Below are positions 1 to 7,490 of a stretch of DNA of 64,000 nucleotides, piece by piece. Source of the stretch: Zobellella maritima (GTDB taxonomy: Bacteria > Pseudomonadota > Gammaproteobacteria > Enterobacterales > Aeromonadaceae); contig NZ_QCZE01000001.1 of NCBI RefSeq assembly GCF_003075035.1, positions 692,187 to 756,186 of the forward strand. Direction: 5' to 3'. Numbering within the stretch: the first letter of the stretch is position 1; each line of letters begins with the position of its first letter. The position numbers and the translations under genes were made by a program. Below the pieces are notes generated by a model, which did not search any database, had not been told where the DNA came from, and saw only the letters and a program-made list of their open reading frames with translations.

Positions 1-1566
1 CAGCGATCCTCCCCGATGCAAAATATGGGGCTGGTGGATGGCTTCCTGTATATCCATGCCCCAATCGAGCACATTGATCAGGCTCTGCAGCACATAACCG
101 ATAATGCGGCTGCCACCGGGGGAACCGATGATCAGCAAGGGCTGATTGTTATACAGCACTATGGTCGGGGCCATGGAAGAGCGGGGCCGCTTGCCCGGCG
201 CCACCCGGTTGGCCACCGGCCTGCCGTCCTGTTCGGGGACGAAGGAAAAGTCGGTCAGCTCGTTGTTCAGTAAAAACCCTTGCACCATCAGGCGGGAGCC
301 AAAACCGCTTTCTATGGTACTGGTCATGGACAGGGCATTGCCGGCGGCGTCACGGATGCTGATATGGCTGGTGGAGGGGAATTCAATTGACTGATCCGGT
401 GATGGCCGGCGGTCGAGGGGAGGGGGTAGGCCGGGCTGGACATCGGTGAGTGCGGTGTCGGTTAGTTTCAGCAGGCGGGCACGACCGGCCAGATACTCGG
501 GATCCAGCAGGCCGGCGACCGGCACCGGCACAAAATCGCTGTCGGCCAGGTACAGGCCCCTATCCGCAAAGGCCAGGCGTGAGGCATCGGCGATCAGCCG
601 CCAGCTTTCCGGGGTAGTGGGCCCCAGGGTGGCGAGTTCGAAATGAGACAGGATACCCAGTATCTGCCCCAGGGTCACGGCGCCCGAGCTGGGCGGCCCC
701 ATGCCGCAAATTTGATACTGTCGGTAGGGAGCGCATACGGCAGGGCGCTCCTTGACCCGGTAGTTGGCAAAGTCGGCCAGGGCGAGGGTTCCCGGACGCG
801 CGGCATTGCGGACCTTGTCGACAATGGCCCTGGGGGTATCTCCCCGATAGAAGGCCGATGGACCTTCGATACTGATGCGGGTGAGGATGGCGGCCAGTGC
901 CGGATTGGTTTTCTGCTCCCCGGGTTGGAGTGGCCGGCCATCGTCATGAAAGAAATAGGCCCTGGCCTCCGGGTCCCGGGACAGGTATTCCCTGTCGCCT
1001 TCGATTAACCGGGACAGCCGGGGAGACACCTCGAACCCCCTGAGTGCTAGTTCGATGGCGGGCATAAAGAGTTGCCGCCAGGGCAGGGTGCCGAAGCGTT
1101 GATGGGCTTCCCACAGCAGCCGGACAGTGCCAGGGGTGCCGACCGAACGACCTCCGACCACGGCATCGAAAAAGCTTAGGGGTTGGCCGTGCTCGTTGAG
1201 AAACAAGTCCGGCCCGGCCGCGAGCGGGGCGTTTTCCCGCCCGTCCAGGGTGGTCAGCTGTTGTTGCTCGGCATGCCAATGTACCAGGAAGGCACCGCCA
1301 CCTATGCCTGATGATTGGGGCTCAACCAGGGTCAGCACGGCCTGTACCGCTATCATGGCATCGACGGCGCTGCCACCGTCCGCCAGTATGGCCAGCCCGG
1401 CACGGCTGGCATAGGGATTGGCCGAGACCACCATGCTGGTTTTGGCCCGGACCAGGGGGTTGGCCTTGTAGCCGGTGGCCGCCTCCGGGGCTATATCATC
1501 GTTATCGGCCAGTGGATAACCGCTGAACAGCAGGGCACATATAACAAGCCAGGCGCGAAGCAACAT
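1..1566 (-). CDS. ggt: gamma-glutamyltransferase (3' end outside window)
   Basis: This periplasmic enzyme cleaves the gamma-glutamyl bond of glutathione and transfers or hydrolyses the glutamyl group. The reading frame is open from ATG at 1566 to the window edge (522 codons), against about 580 residues for the family, so the C-terminus is missing. The N-terminus is a short hydrophobic signal peptide (MLLRAWLVICALLFSG). The family precursor is autocleaved before a Thr; here the motif reads STSHIS, with Thr399 aligning to E. coli Thr391. Downstream sit the small-subunit motifs RPRSSMAPT and GSPGGSRI, which bind the gamma-glutamyl carboxylate. The gene is transcribed away from the tRNA cluster and appears monocistronic at its 5' end. 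Confidence 0.93.
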   Translation of the reverse strand, partial: MLLRAWLVICALLFSGYPLADNDDIAPEAATGYKANPLVRAKTSMVVSANPYASRAGLAILADGGSAVDAMIAVQAVLTLVEPQSSGIGGGAFLVHWHAEQQQLTTLDGRENAPLAAGPDLFLNEHGQPLSFFDAVVGGRSVGTPGTVRLLWEAHQRFGTLPWRQLFMPAIELALRGFEVSPRLSRLIEGDREYLSRDPEARAYFFHDDGRPLQPGEQKTNPALAAILTRISIEGPSAFYRGDTPRAIVDKVRNAARPGTLALADFANYRVKERPAVCAPYRQYQICGMGPPSSGAVTLGQILGILSHFELATLGPTTPESWRLIADASRLAFADRGLYLADSDFVPVPVAGLLDPEYLAGRARLLKLTDTALTDVQPGLPPPLDRRPSPDQSIEFPSTSHISIRDAAGNALSMTSTIESGFGSRLMVQGFLLNNELTDFSFVPEQDGRPVANRVAPGKRPRSSMAPTIVLYNNQPLLIIGSPGGSRIIGYVLQSLINVLDWGMDIQEAIHQPHILHRGGSL

Positions 1567-1790
1567 GGCGATTTCCCGATTCGATATGATTGCCAAAGCT
1601 TAGTCAGGCCTCGGTTTTTTTCCAGAGTCCGGGGCTACCTACCGGGATTGTTGCCAAAATGCCCATCTCGTCGAAAAATAAAACAATCAAATCCGTAATC
1701 GTAAAAATGGCTTGTAATGTGAGGCAAGGCCCCTATAATCCTCATCCGTCGACAGGGAGCTGCTCCCGTGTTGATATCAGCAGCACCTAA

Positions 1791-1820
1791 TTGACGTTAC
1801 CGAGGGTTACGATTTGTAAT
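1791..1820 (+). promoter_or_regulatory. sigma-70 promoter of the tRNA-Gly/tRNA-Cys cluster
   Basis: TTGACG (1791-1796) and TGTAAT (1815-1820) are separated by 18 bp, a close match to a sigma-70 promoter. It lies just ahead of the degenerate tRNA-Gly copy and the two intact tRNA genes. The flank of the second unit has lost these boxes, so this is the best promoter for the cluster. Confidence 0.6.
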
Positions 1821-1843
1821 CTAAAGTAAATGTTAAATTGTGT

Positions 1844-1882
1844 GCAGGAATAGCTCAGCTGATGAGTTTAACCTTGCTGAAG
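1844..1882 (+). pseudogene. degenerate 5' half of a tRNA-Gly gene
   Basis: GCAGGAATAGCTCAGCTGATGAG, followed by AACCTTGCTGAAGT, is a mutated copy of the acceptor strand, D arm and anticodon stem of the intact tRNA-Gly at 1930. It lacks the T arm and the 3' acceptor strand, and the anticodon loop is changed. Its upstream flank (1799-1843) also resembles the flank of the real gene (1885-1929), so the pair looks like a diverged tandem duplication whose first copy decayed. Confidence 0.7.
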
Positions 1883-1929
1883 TCATTGAGGGTTGCGACT
1901 CGCGGCCTCAAGTAAAAGTTATATTGTGT

Positions 1930-2005
1930 GCGGGAATAGCTCAGCTGGTAGAGCACAACCTTGCCAAGGTTGGGGTCGCGAGTTCGAATCTCGTTTCCCG
2001 CTCCA
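1930..2005 (+). tRNA. tRNA-Gly (GCC)
   Basis: A 76-nt cloverleaf begins GCGGGAAT and ends with an encoded CCA. The acceptor stem GCGGGAA pairs with TTCCCGC, the anticodon stem is CAACC/GGTTG around TTGCCAA with anticodon GCC at 1963-1965, and the T loop is TTCGAAT. It decodes GGC and GGT. Confidence 0.97.
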
Positions 2006-2018
2006 AATTCGGTTCTGC

Positions 2019-2092
2019 GGCGCGTTAGCAAAGCGGTTATGCAGCGGATTGCAAATCCGTTTAGTCCGGTTCGACTCCGGAACGCGCCTCCA
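2019..2092 (+). tRNA. tRNA-Cys (GCA)
   Basis: A 74-nt cloverleaf runs from GGCGCGT to an encoded CCA. The acceptor stem GGCGCGT pairs with ACGCGCC. The anticodon loop TTGCAAA carries GCA at 2051-2053, and the T loop is TTCGACT. It follows tRNA-Gly by 13 nt and is presumably processed from the same transcript. Confidence 0.97.
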
Positions 2093-2112
2093 TCTCTTCC
2101 TTTATTGACGCT

Positions 2113-2922
2113 TTATCTCCCCCCTTTGATATCCGGCCAGTCCTGCGCCATAAAGAAATACCAATTTCCTTTCGGGCCAAGATAGCAATGACCACTGCTC
2201 TGCACATCGCTCGGACTATGACCGGTTAACCAGCTTAGTTTATGCTGCGCCCGATAATCATCGGCCGGTGGTTGATAGCCCCATACCCCCCTTTCTCCTT
2301 CGGGACACAACAGCCGACGGCAATGATGTGGGTAATAGAGTCGACCCTTGAGGATAAGCCGGTGATGTTCGGGCAGGGTACCCTGCTGTTTTAACCTGCC
2401 GGCAATGGTGGGTTTTTGGCTGAGCGGCAGCTGTTGCTGGCTCATGTGCTCCAGCTTATGTTGTAGCCTGTCACGGGTATTTGTGCCCAGGGCATGACCG
2501 AATTGTTCATCTGGATCTGTTATCAGGTAAAATTTGACCGCCATTTCCCAATGCTCAAAACGGTTCAGCCGGTTGTCCCACAGGATAAAATCGAAGGCGC
2601 CCAGGGTGATCCCCTGCTCTATCTGCTGCCAGTTATGGGCAACCAGCTGAAAGCGGGGAGAGTCGAGCAGATAAAAGTGCCACAGGGATTCAAAATACTG
2701 CCCCAGGCGACGGTGGGCCTGGGTGTGGCTGATCAGTAATTCAGGGCGTCGGTCAAGTTGATACAGGCGTGGCTCATATTCTTCGAGCAGTTCTTTATAC
2801 CATTGATTTTCAGGCATAAAAGGATAACCGCCGAGTAGGTTGGGGCTACCAAGCGCCCAGGCCAGATCCCTGACGACGGGTGTTTGCAGGTGGGTTAACA
2901 CTTCTGACAGCAGGGTACTCAT
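2113..2922 (-). CDS. DUF1853 family protein
   Basis: A 269-residue protein with the DUF1853 hallmark near its N-terminus (TPVVRDLAWALGSPNLL) followed by the family's central region (HFYLLDSPRFQL, FDFILWD). The family has no established biochemical function. No signal peptide or membrane segment is visible, so it is probably cytoplasmic. The start at 2922 (MSTLLSEVL) was preferred over an ATG 21 codons upstream because AAGGTGA lies 5 nt ahead of it. It is divergent from the NIF3-family gene with about 55 bp between the two starts, so the pair may share a promoter region. It converges on the tRNA cluster. Confidence 0.8.
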   Translation of the reverse strand: MSTLLSEVLTHLQTPVVRDLAWALGSPNLLGGYPFMPENQWYKELLEEYEPRLYQLDRRPELLISHTQAHRRLGQYFESLWHFYLLDSPRFQLVAHNWQQIEQGITLGAFDFILWDNRLNRFEHWEMAVKFYLITDPDEQFGHALGTNTRDRLQHKLEHMSQQQLPLSQKPTIAGRLKQQGTLPEHHRLILKGRLYYPHHCRRLLCPEGERGVWGYQPPADDYRAQHKLSWLTGHSPSDVQSSGHCYLGPKGNWYFFMAQDWPDIKGGR

Positions 2923-2977
2923 CAAGGTCACCTTTTGTTTTACAATATCGTTTATATTTTCGAATCGGAAGCAGCCA

Positions 2978-3736
2978 TTGAACAATATACAGCTGGAGCA
3001 GACCCTGGGTCATTTGCTCAATGTCAGTGCCATTAAGGACTATTCTCCAAACGGTTTGCAAGTAGAAGGCAAACGTGAGGTGAGACGGGTAGTCACCGGA
3101 GTGACCGCCAGCCAGGCCCTGATCGATCAGGCGATCAAGCGAGGGGCTGATGCCCTCCTGGTGCATCATGGATATTTCTGGAAAGGCGAGAAGGAAGTGC
3201 TCACCGGGATGAAGCGGCAACGGCTGAAGGCATTGCTGAGTCACGACATCAACCTGTATGCCTATCATCTGCCCCTTGATATCCATCCGCAATTGGGTAA
3301 TAACGCCCAGCTGGCGCGGGTGCTGGATATACGGATGACGGGGCCCCTGGAGCCAGGCAATGCGCTGTCCGTGGCGGTGCAGGGCGAACTGGATCAGCCG
3401 CTGACCGGAGCCGAGCTGTCCGCTCGTATTACCGAACGTTTAGGGCGGGCTCCGTTGCATGTAGGGGAAGCGGGGCCCGCGCTGATCGGCAAGGTGGCCT
3501 GGTGCACCGGGGGTGGACAAGGCTATATTGAACTTGCCGCCGAGCAGGGAGTGGATGCCTTTATCACCGGTGAGGTATCGGAACAGACGGTGCACATTGC
3601 CCGCGAGCTGGGGGTCCATTTCTATGCAGCCGGCCATCATGCCACCGAGCGTTACGGAATTCAGGCGCTGGGCCAGTGGCTGGCCAAAGAGCAGGGACTG
3701 AGTGTCGCGTTTGTCGACATTGATAATCCGGCATAA
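2978..3736 (+). CDS. ybgI: NIF3/YbgI-type dinuclear metal-binding protein
   Basis: A 252-residue member of the NIF3/DUF34 family (E. coli YbgI, 247 residues), which forms a hexameric ring with a two-metal site in each subunit. The cellular role is unsettled, and the database label GTP cyclohydrolase 1 type 2 is tentative. Metal-ligand motifs visible are LLVHHGYFWKG, YAYHLPLD and, near the C-terminus, FITGEVSEQ and YAAGHHATERYG. The start is assigned to TTG at 2978 (preceding NNIQLEQTL) because homologues begin here and CGGAAG lies just upstream. An in-frame ATG at 2840 would overlap the divergent DUF1853 gene. A hairpin follows 6 nt after the stop. Confidence 0.85.
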   Translation: MNNIQLEQTLGHLLNVSAIKDYSPNGLQVEGKREVRRVVTGVTASQALIDQAIKRGADALLVHHGYFWKGEKEVLTGMKRQRLKALLSHDINLYAYHLPLDIHPQLGNNAQLARVLDIRMTGPLEPGNALSVAVQGELDQPLTGAELSARITERLGRAPLHVGEAGPALIGKVAWCTGGGQGYIELAAEQGVDAFITGEVSEQTVHIARELGVHFYAAGHHATERYGIQALGQWLAKEQGLSVAFVDIDNPA

Positions 3737-3742
3737 AAAAAG

Positions 3743-3766
3743 ACCAGGGTACATGTATACCCTGGT
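3743..3766. terminator. hairpin terminator after ybgI
   Basis: A 9-bp perfect stem, ACCAGGGTA / TACCCTGGT, encloses a 6-nt loop. A run of seven A residues precedes it on the plus strand, so it is a strong intrinsic terminator for leftward transcription and a weaker one (TTT follows) for ybgI. Confidence 0.65.
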
Positions 3767-3794
3767 TTCGCAGCAGCCACACAGGCATAAAAAG

Positions 3795-3812
3795 TTGCTG
3801 TTTTGACAGCAA
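3795..3812 (-). terminator. leftward terminator-like hairpin upstream of luxO
   Basis: TTGCTGT / ACAGCAA form a 7-bp stem around TTTG. Read leftward, the stem is followed by CTTTTTATG, the form of an intrinsic terminator. No leftward protein gene lies between it and luxO, so it could end a short unannotated RNA. Confidence 0.4.
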
Positions 3813-3870
3813 AAATAAAATGGATGAGCAGTGGACACCAGTGACATATGAGTCACATCAGATGTTTAAT

Positions 3871-3884
3871 GTATGTTAACATAC
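3871..3884. promoter_or_regulatory. 14-bp perfect palindrome in the luxO promoter region
   Basis: GTATGTTAACATAC is a perfect palindrome 74 bp ahead of the luxO start, and its central GTTAAC is repeated directly at 3886. A second dyad, GTGAC-N6-GTCAC, lies at 3841-3856. These look like operator sites, but I do not recognise the cognate regulator. Confidence 0.4.
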
Positions 3885-3957
3885 GGTTAACTCGCTGCAA
3901 GTGTTTTTTAGCGTCGGTACAGAAAGGGGATCTGGATGAGAGAAGTTGGAGCAGACT

Positions 3958-5337
3958 ATGGTAGATGAACGGCTGAATGTATTGATGGTGGAAGACACGC
4001 CTTCTTTGGCCGCCCTGTATCAAGCTTATCTCAAGGATGAGCCGCTGACTTTGACCCTGGTTAATACCGGGCAGCAGGCCATGGCCCATATCCGTCGGCA
4101 GCCTCCCGATATTTTGCTGCTCGACCTGATACTGCCCGACACCTGCGGTATGGACATACTGCAATGGCTTCATGATGAGGGCTATAACATTACCACCATA
4201 GTGATGACGGCTCACGGCTCTGTGGATGTGGCGGTCGATGCCATGCGCCTGGGGGCGTATGATTTTATCAATAAGCCGGTTGAAGCCGAGCGGCTCAAGG
4301 TCACCCTGCATAACACCATGAAGTTCCGCAGCCTGAACAAGCTGGTGGATCAATATCGTCATGAATTCGAGCGGGAGCGATTCCAGGGGTTTATCGGGGA
4401 AAGCCTGCCAATGCAGAAGGTCTATCGGCTGATTGAAAATGCCGCGCCCAGCAGCGCCACCGTATTTATTACCGGCGAGAGCGGCACGGGTAAGGAAGTG
4501 TGTGCCGAAGCCGTCCACCAGCTCAGTGGCCGTATCGAGGGCCCCTTTATTGCCCTGAATTGCGCCGCCATCCCCAAGGATCTGATGGAAAGCGAGTTGT
4601 TTGGCCACGTCAAGGGGTCTTTTACCGGGGCTCTGCAGGATAGGGAAGGGGCGGTGATCCGGGCCGATGGTGGCACCCTGTTTATGGATGAAATTTGCGA
4701 GATGGATCTGGAGCTGCAGAGCAAGCTGCTGCGCTTCCTGCAGACCGGCTATATTCAGCCGGTGGGCAGTTCCAAGCAAATCAAGGTCGATGTACGTATC
4801 GTCTGCGCCACCAATCGGGATCCGCTCACCGAGGTCGAGCAGGGACGTTTTCGGGAAGATCTGTATTATCGGCTGCACGTGATCCCCATTCATCTACCGC
4901 CGTTGCGCGAGCGGGGCGCGGATGTGATCAGCATTGCCAACACCCTGGTGCGTCAGGTCTCCCGAGAAGAAGGCAAGGCGTTTATCGGCCTGTCGGAAGA
5001 CACCACGGACAGGCTGCAGGCCTATCATTGGCCGGGCAATGTACGGCAACTGCAAAATGTGATCCGCAATGCGGTCGTCTTGCATCAGGGAGAGTGGATC
5101 CAGGTGGACATGTTGCCGCCGCCGCTGGACAAACCGACCATAACCGCCGCGGCGCCGCCGTCCGATATGGACGTAACGACTCCCGTGGGTGTACTTCCCC
5201 TTGCTATTCAGGAGCGTCGGGCGATCGAAGCCGCCATTGCCCACTGTAAAGGGAATATCGCCCGGGCCGCGGCCCTGCTGGAAGTCAGTCCTTCGACCAT
5301 TTATCGTAAGCTGCAGGCTTGGGAGACGGTACAGTGA
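3958..5337 (+). CDS. luxO: LuxO-type sigma-54-dependent quorum-sensing response regulator
   Basis: LuxO is phosphorylated at low cell density through LuxU and activates sigma-54 promoters, in vibrios those of the Qrr small RNAs. This 459-residue protein has a receiver domain with phospho-acceptor Asp56 (DILLLD), an AAA+ domain with Walker A GESGTGKE and Walker B GGTLFMDE, the sigma-54 contact loop as GSFTGA (usually GAFTGA), the R-finger region FREDLYYRL, and a Fis-type helix-turn-helix (GNIARAAALLEVSPSTIYRKL). ATG 3958 was chosen because GGAG lies 6 nt upstream; a TTG four codons earlier lacks a good ribosome site. It overlaps luxU by 4 nt, the usual arrangement, so the phosphorelay proteins are co-translated. 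Confidence 0.92.
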   Translation: MVDERLNVLMVEDTPSLAALYQAYLKDEPLTLTLVNTGQQAMAHIRRQPPDILLLDLILPDTCGMDILQWLHDEGYNITTIVMTAHGSVDVAVDAMRLGAYDFINKPVEAERLKVTLHNTMKFRSLNKLVDQYRHEFERERFQGFIGESLPMQKVYRLIENAAPSSATVFITGESGTGKEVCAEAVHQLSGRIEGPFIALNCAAIPKDLMESELFGHVKGSFTGALQDREGAVIRADGGTLFMDEICEMDLELQSKLLRFLQTGYIQPVGSSKQIKVDVRIVCATNRDPLTEVEQGRFREDLYYRLHVIPIHLPPLRERGADVISIANTLVRQVSREEGKAFIGLSEDTTDRLQAYHWPGNVRQLQNVIRNAVVLHQGEWIQVDMLPPPLDKPTITAAAPPSDMDVTTPVGVLPLAIQERRAIEAAIAHCKGNIARAAALLEVSPSTIYRKLQAWETVQ

Positions 5338-5708
5338 CCGACTGGCACAACCTGCAATCCCGCCTGCCCCTGCTGGATCGAAGCCGGCTGGCCCATCTGA
5401 GGCAGGACCTGGGCGTTGAGGTGGTGAAAGGGCTGCTGACCCTGTTTATTGAGGATATCCGCCAGCAAAGGCAGGAGGTTGCCCAGGCCTTTGCCGATCG
5501 GGATTATGTGCGCCTGTCCCATAGTTGCCATAGCCTGAAGTCGGTTTGTGGCAGCTATGGTGTGCTGCGTTGTCAGTTTCTGTCAGAAAAGCTGGAGGCG
5601 GCCGGTCGCCGGGAGGACAGCGAGCGGGTGTCGGCGATGACGCCTGTTTTGTTACAGGGCCTGGAGGCATTGCTGGAAGAGATGGCAAATGAGGTCGGGG
5701 GCGGCTGA
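5334..5708 (+). CDS. luxU: LuxU-type histidine phosphotransfer protein
   Basis: A 124-residue cytoplasmic Hpt protein that passes phosphate from quorum-sensing hybrid kinases to LuxO. The phosphorylatable His66 lies in LSHSCHSLKS, followed by the helical CGSYGVLRCQFLSEKLE segment typical of Hpt bundles. The start is GTG at 5334, which overlaps the luxO stop as GTGA, with GGGAG about 9 nt upstream. Vibrio LuxU is about 114 residues. The gene order and the LuxO next door support LuxU over a generic Hpt domain. The cognate sensor kinases (LuxN/LuxQ/CqsS type) are not in this window. Confidence 0.88.
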   Translation: MTDWHNLQSRLPLLDRSRLAHLRQDLGVEVVKGLLTLFIEDIRQQRQEVAQAFADRDYVRLSHSCHSLKSVCGSYGVLRCQFLSEKLEAAGRREDSERVSAMTPVLLQGLEALLEEMANEVGGG

Positions 5709-5713
5709 CAGGC

Positions 5714-5743
5714 AAAAAAAATGGTCAACCCAAGGGGTTGACC
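5714..5743. terminator. hairpin after luxU
   Basis: GGTCAACCC / GGGTTGACC is a perfect 9-bp stem with a 3-nt loop, immediately downstream of the luxU stop. Eight A residues precede it on the plus strand. It probably ends luxOU transcription, although the T-run is only present in the leftward direction. Confidence 0.55.
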
Positions 5744-6182
5744 GAACTTCAGCGAGAGCTGAAGAGAGCACGGGATAAAAACGACTACCGAATATATATG
5801 AAATTATCGTGCCAACTTTTAATGCCCCGCCATGACTGGCTTTCCCGGCAAATACCCCGACAAAAGAAGATTGCATAATGCGAAAATGTGGCGCTATGCG
5901 ATATGGTTTTCTCATTTTACTACTTTTCCACTCCTGGCCATTCAGATAAAGCCGTATCGCTGTCGGTCGTGATGGTACCTCTGGTTTACGTCGCCGGCGT
6001 CGGGAACTTGCGCCCGCTATCGCGTGAAGAAGAGGATACGGCATGGCGCACAGGTCACCTGTACCTGCCGGAGCGCAGGGGGATCGGGGCACACCTTGAT
6101 GTGATGCAAGGCCAAGGGAATGATTTCGCTTGCTTTGTTACCCTCTTTTTACATATGTTAGTGAGGTTATAAATTTTACAAA
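5744..6182. other. intergenic region, no gene supported
   Basis: About 440 bp between luxU and the moaA leader. Short open frames on both strands have no family resemblance and poor start contexts. A TATAAA at 6168-6173, about 10 nt ahead of the moaA leader structure, could be its -10 element; the upstream TTTTTACA is a weak -35. Nothing else is recognised. Confidence 0.5.
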
Positions 6183-6290
6183 CTCCGAGTCGGCCTGACC
6201 TAAGTTCTGCGGAATAGGGTAGCCCGACCGTTCAGCCCGAGGGCTGTCAGGGTAAGGAGAGAAATGTCCTTGCCTCCCATGCTTGGAAAG
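6183..6290 (+). promoter_or_regulatory. probable Moco (molybdenum cofactor) riboswitch ahead of moaA
   Basis: The moaA leader can fold coherently. CTCC (6183-6186) pairs with GGAG (6256-6259), and CCTGAC (6194-6199) pairs with GTCAGG (6246-6251). The segment between contains TGCGGAATAGGGTAGCCCGA and a CAGCCC-GA-GGGCTG hairpin. An alternative hairpin, GGTAAGGA (6251-6258) with TCCTTGCC (6267-6274), would compete for the same ribosome-site-like sequence. Such a leader ahead of moaA is typical of the Moco RNA motif known from E. coli moaA. The family assignment rests on position and remembered sequence features, not on a covariance-model search. Confidence 0.6.
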
Positions 6291-6296
6291 GTGTTT

Positions 6297-7277
6297 ATGT
6301 CTGAATTGCAAGATGCGTTTGCGCGCAAGTTCTACTATTTACGGCTGTCGGTAACCGATGTCTGTAATTTCAAATGCCAGTATTGTCTGCCCGACGGTTA
6401 TCGACCGGATGGGCGCAAGTCGTTCCTGACCCTGGATGAAATAGGCCGGCTGACCCGGGCCTTTGCCGCCATGGGCACCAACAAGGTGCGTATCACCGGC
6501 GGCGAACCTTCCCTGCGCAAGGATTTCACCCAAATTATCGAAACAGTGGCGGCCACCCCGGGTATCCGCAAGGTGGCAACCACCACCAACGGCTATCGCA
6601 TGGCCAAACAGGTGGCCGATTGGCGGCGGGCCGGCCTGTCGGCTATCAATGTCAGTGTCGACAGCCTGGATCCGCGCATGTTTCATCAGATCACCGGCGA
6701 GAATCGCTTCCATGAGGTCATGGCCGGCATCGACGCGGCGCTGGTAGCGGGATTTAGCCAGGTCAAGGTCAATACGGTGCTGATGCGTGGTCTCAACGAT
6801 GGCGAGCTGGATCGTTTCCTGGGATGGATTAAACATCATCCCATTCAGCTGCGTTTTATCGAGCTGATGCAGACCGGGGAGATGGATGAGCTGTTCAACC
6901 GTCATCATGTGCGTGGTGCGCTTATCAAGGAGCAGTTGCTGAGAACAGGCTGGCAGCAGAAGGTCAGGGCCCATAACGATGGTCCGGCCGAGGTGTTCTG
7001 GCATCCGGATTATCAGGGTGAAATCGGCTTGATAATGCCCTACGCGAAGGATTTCTGTGCCAGTTGCAACCGCCTGCGGGTCTCGTCCCTGGGCAAGCTG
7101 CATCTCTGCCTGTTTGGCGATTACGGTGTTGATCTCCGCGACCTGCTGACAGAGGACAACCAGCTGGCAAGCCTGCAGGCCCGTCTACGCGAGGCGCTCG
7201 CCGACAAGAAGGCCAGCCACTTCCTGCATCAGGGCAACACCGGTTTGACTCCCCACCTCGCTTCAATCGGCGGCTGA
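6297..7277 (+). CDS. moaA: GTP 3',8-cyclase MoaA
   Basis: This radical-SAM enzyme performs the first step of molybdenum cofactor synthesis, converting GTP to (8S)-3',8-cyclo-GTP, which MoaC then turns into cPMP. The protein is 326 residues (E. coli 329). The N-terminal SAM cluster motif is C23-x3-C27-x2-C30 (CNFKCQYC). The C-terminal GTP-side cluster is [18 protein letters not shown], and the chain ends in the conserved Gly-Gly. ATG 6297 fits homologues ([17 protein letters not shown]) and has AAAGGTG 4 nt upstream; an in-frame ATG at 6264 lies inside the leader structure. It precedes the nap operon rather than moaB. Confidence 0.95.
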   Translation: MSELQDAFARKFYYLRLSVTDVCNFKCQYCLPDGYRPDGRKSFLTLDEIGRLTRAFAAMGTNKVRITGGEPSLRKDFTQIIETVAATPGIRKVATTTNGYRMAKQVADWRRAGLSAINVSVDSLDPRMFHQITGENRFHEVMAGIDAALVAGFSQVKVNTVLMRGLNDGELDRFLGWIKHHPIQLRFIELMQTGEMDELFNRHHVRGALIKEQLLRTGWQQKVRAHNDGPAEVFWHPDYQGEIGLIMPYAKDFCASCNRLRVSSLGKLHLCLFGDYGVDLRDLLTEDNQLASLQARLREALADKKASHFLHQGNTGLTPHLASIGG

Positions 7278-7490
7278 CGGCTATATTTCCCGCCCACTAA
7301 TCCCTTCCCTACAGGGGCAAAGCACCGGCTTTTCCCCTGTATTCGACGCTATTCGTTGACCCAGCACAAGACATTCTTTGTTATCCCCGCTTATCGTTGT
7401 TCCTATCCAGAGACCATGCATAGCCAAGGTCTTATCTCGCTTCATTTGGCTTCTCGTTTGTTGAGCCGCCGGACAAGGGGAGGAATTACG

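Noticed and set aside
3781-3900. A true Qrr small RNA upstream of luxO
   Set aside because: The minus strand lacks the Qrr core as I know it and has no sigma-54 -24/-12 element, so I only raise an unspecified RNA.
3853-4893. Long minus-strand open frame opposite luxO (346 codons)
   Set aside because: It mirrors a well-conserved gene and shows no family resemblance; antisense open frames are expected in GC-rich coding DNA.
5652-6092. 146-codon minus-strand frame downstream of luxU
   Set aside because: Starts without a ribosome site, runs into luxU and has no family similarity.
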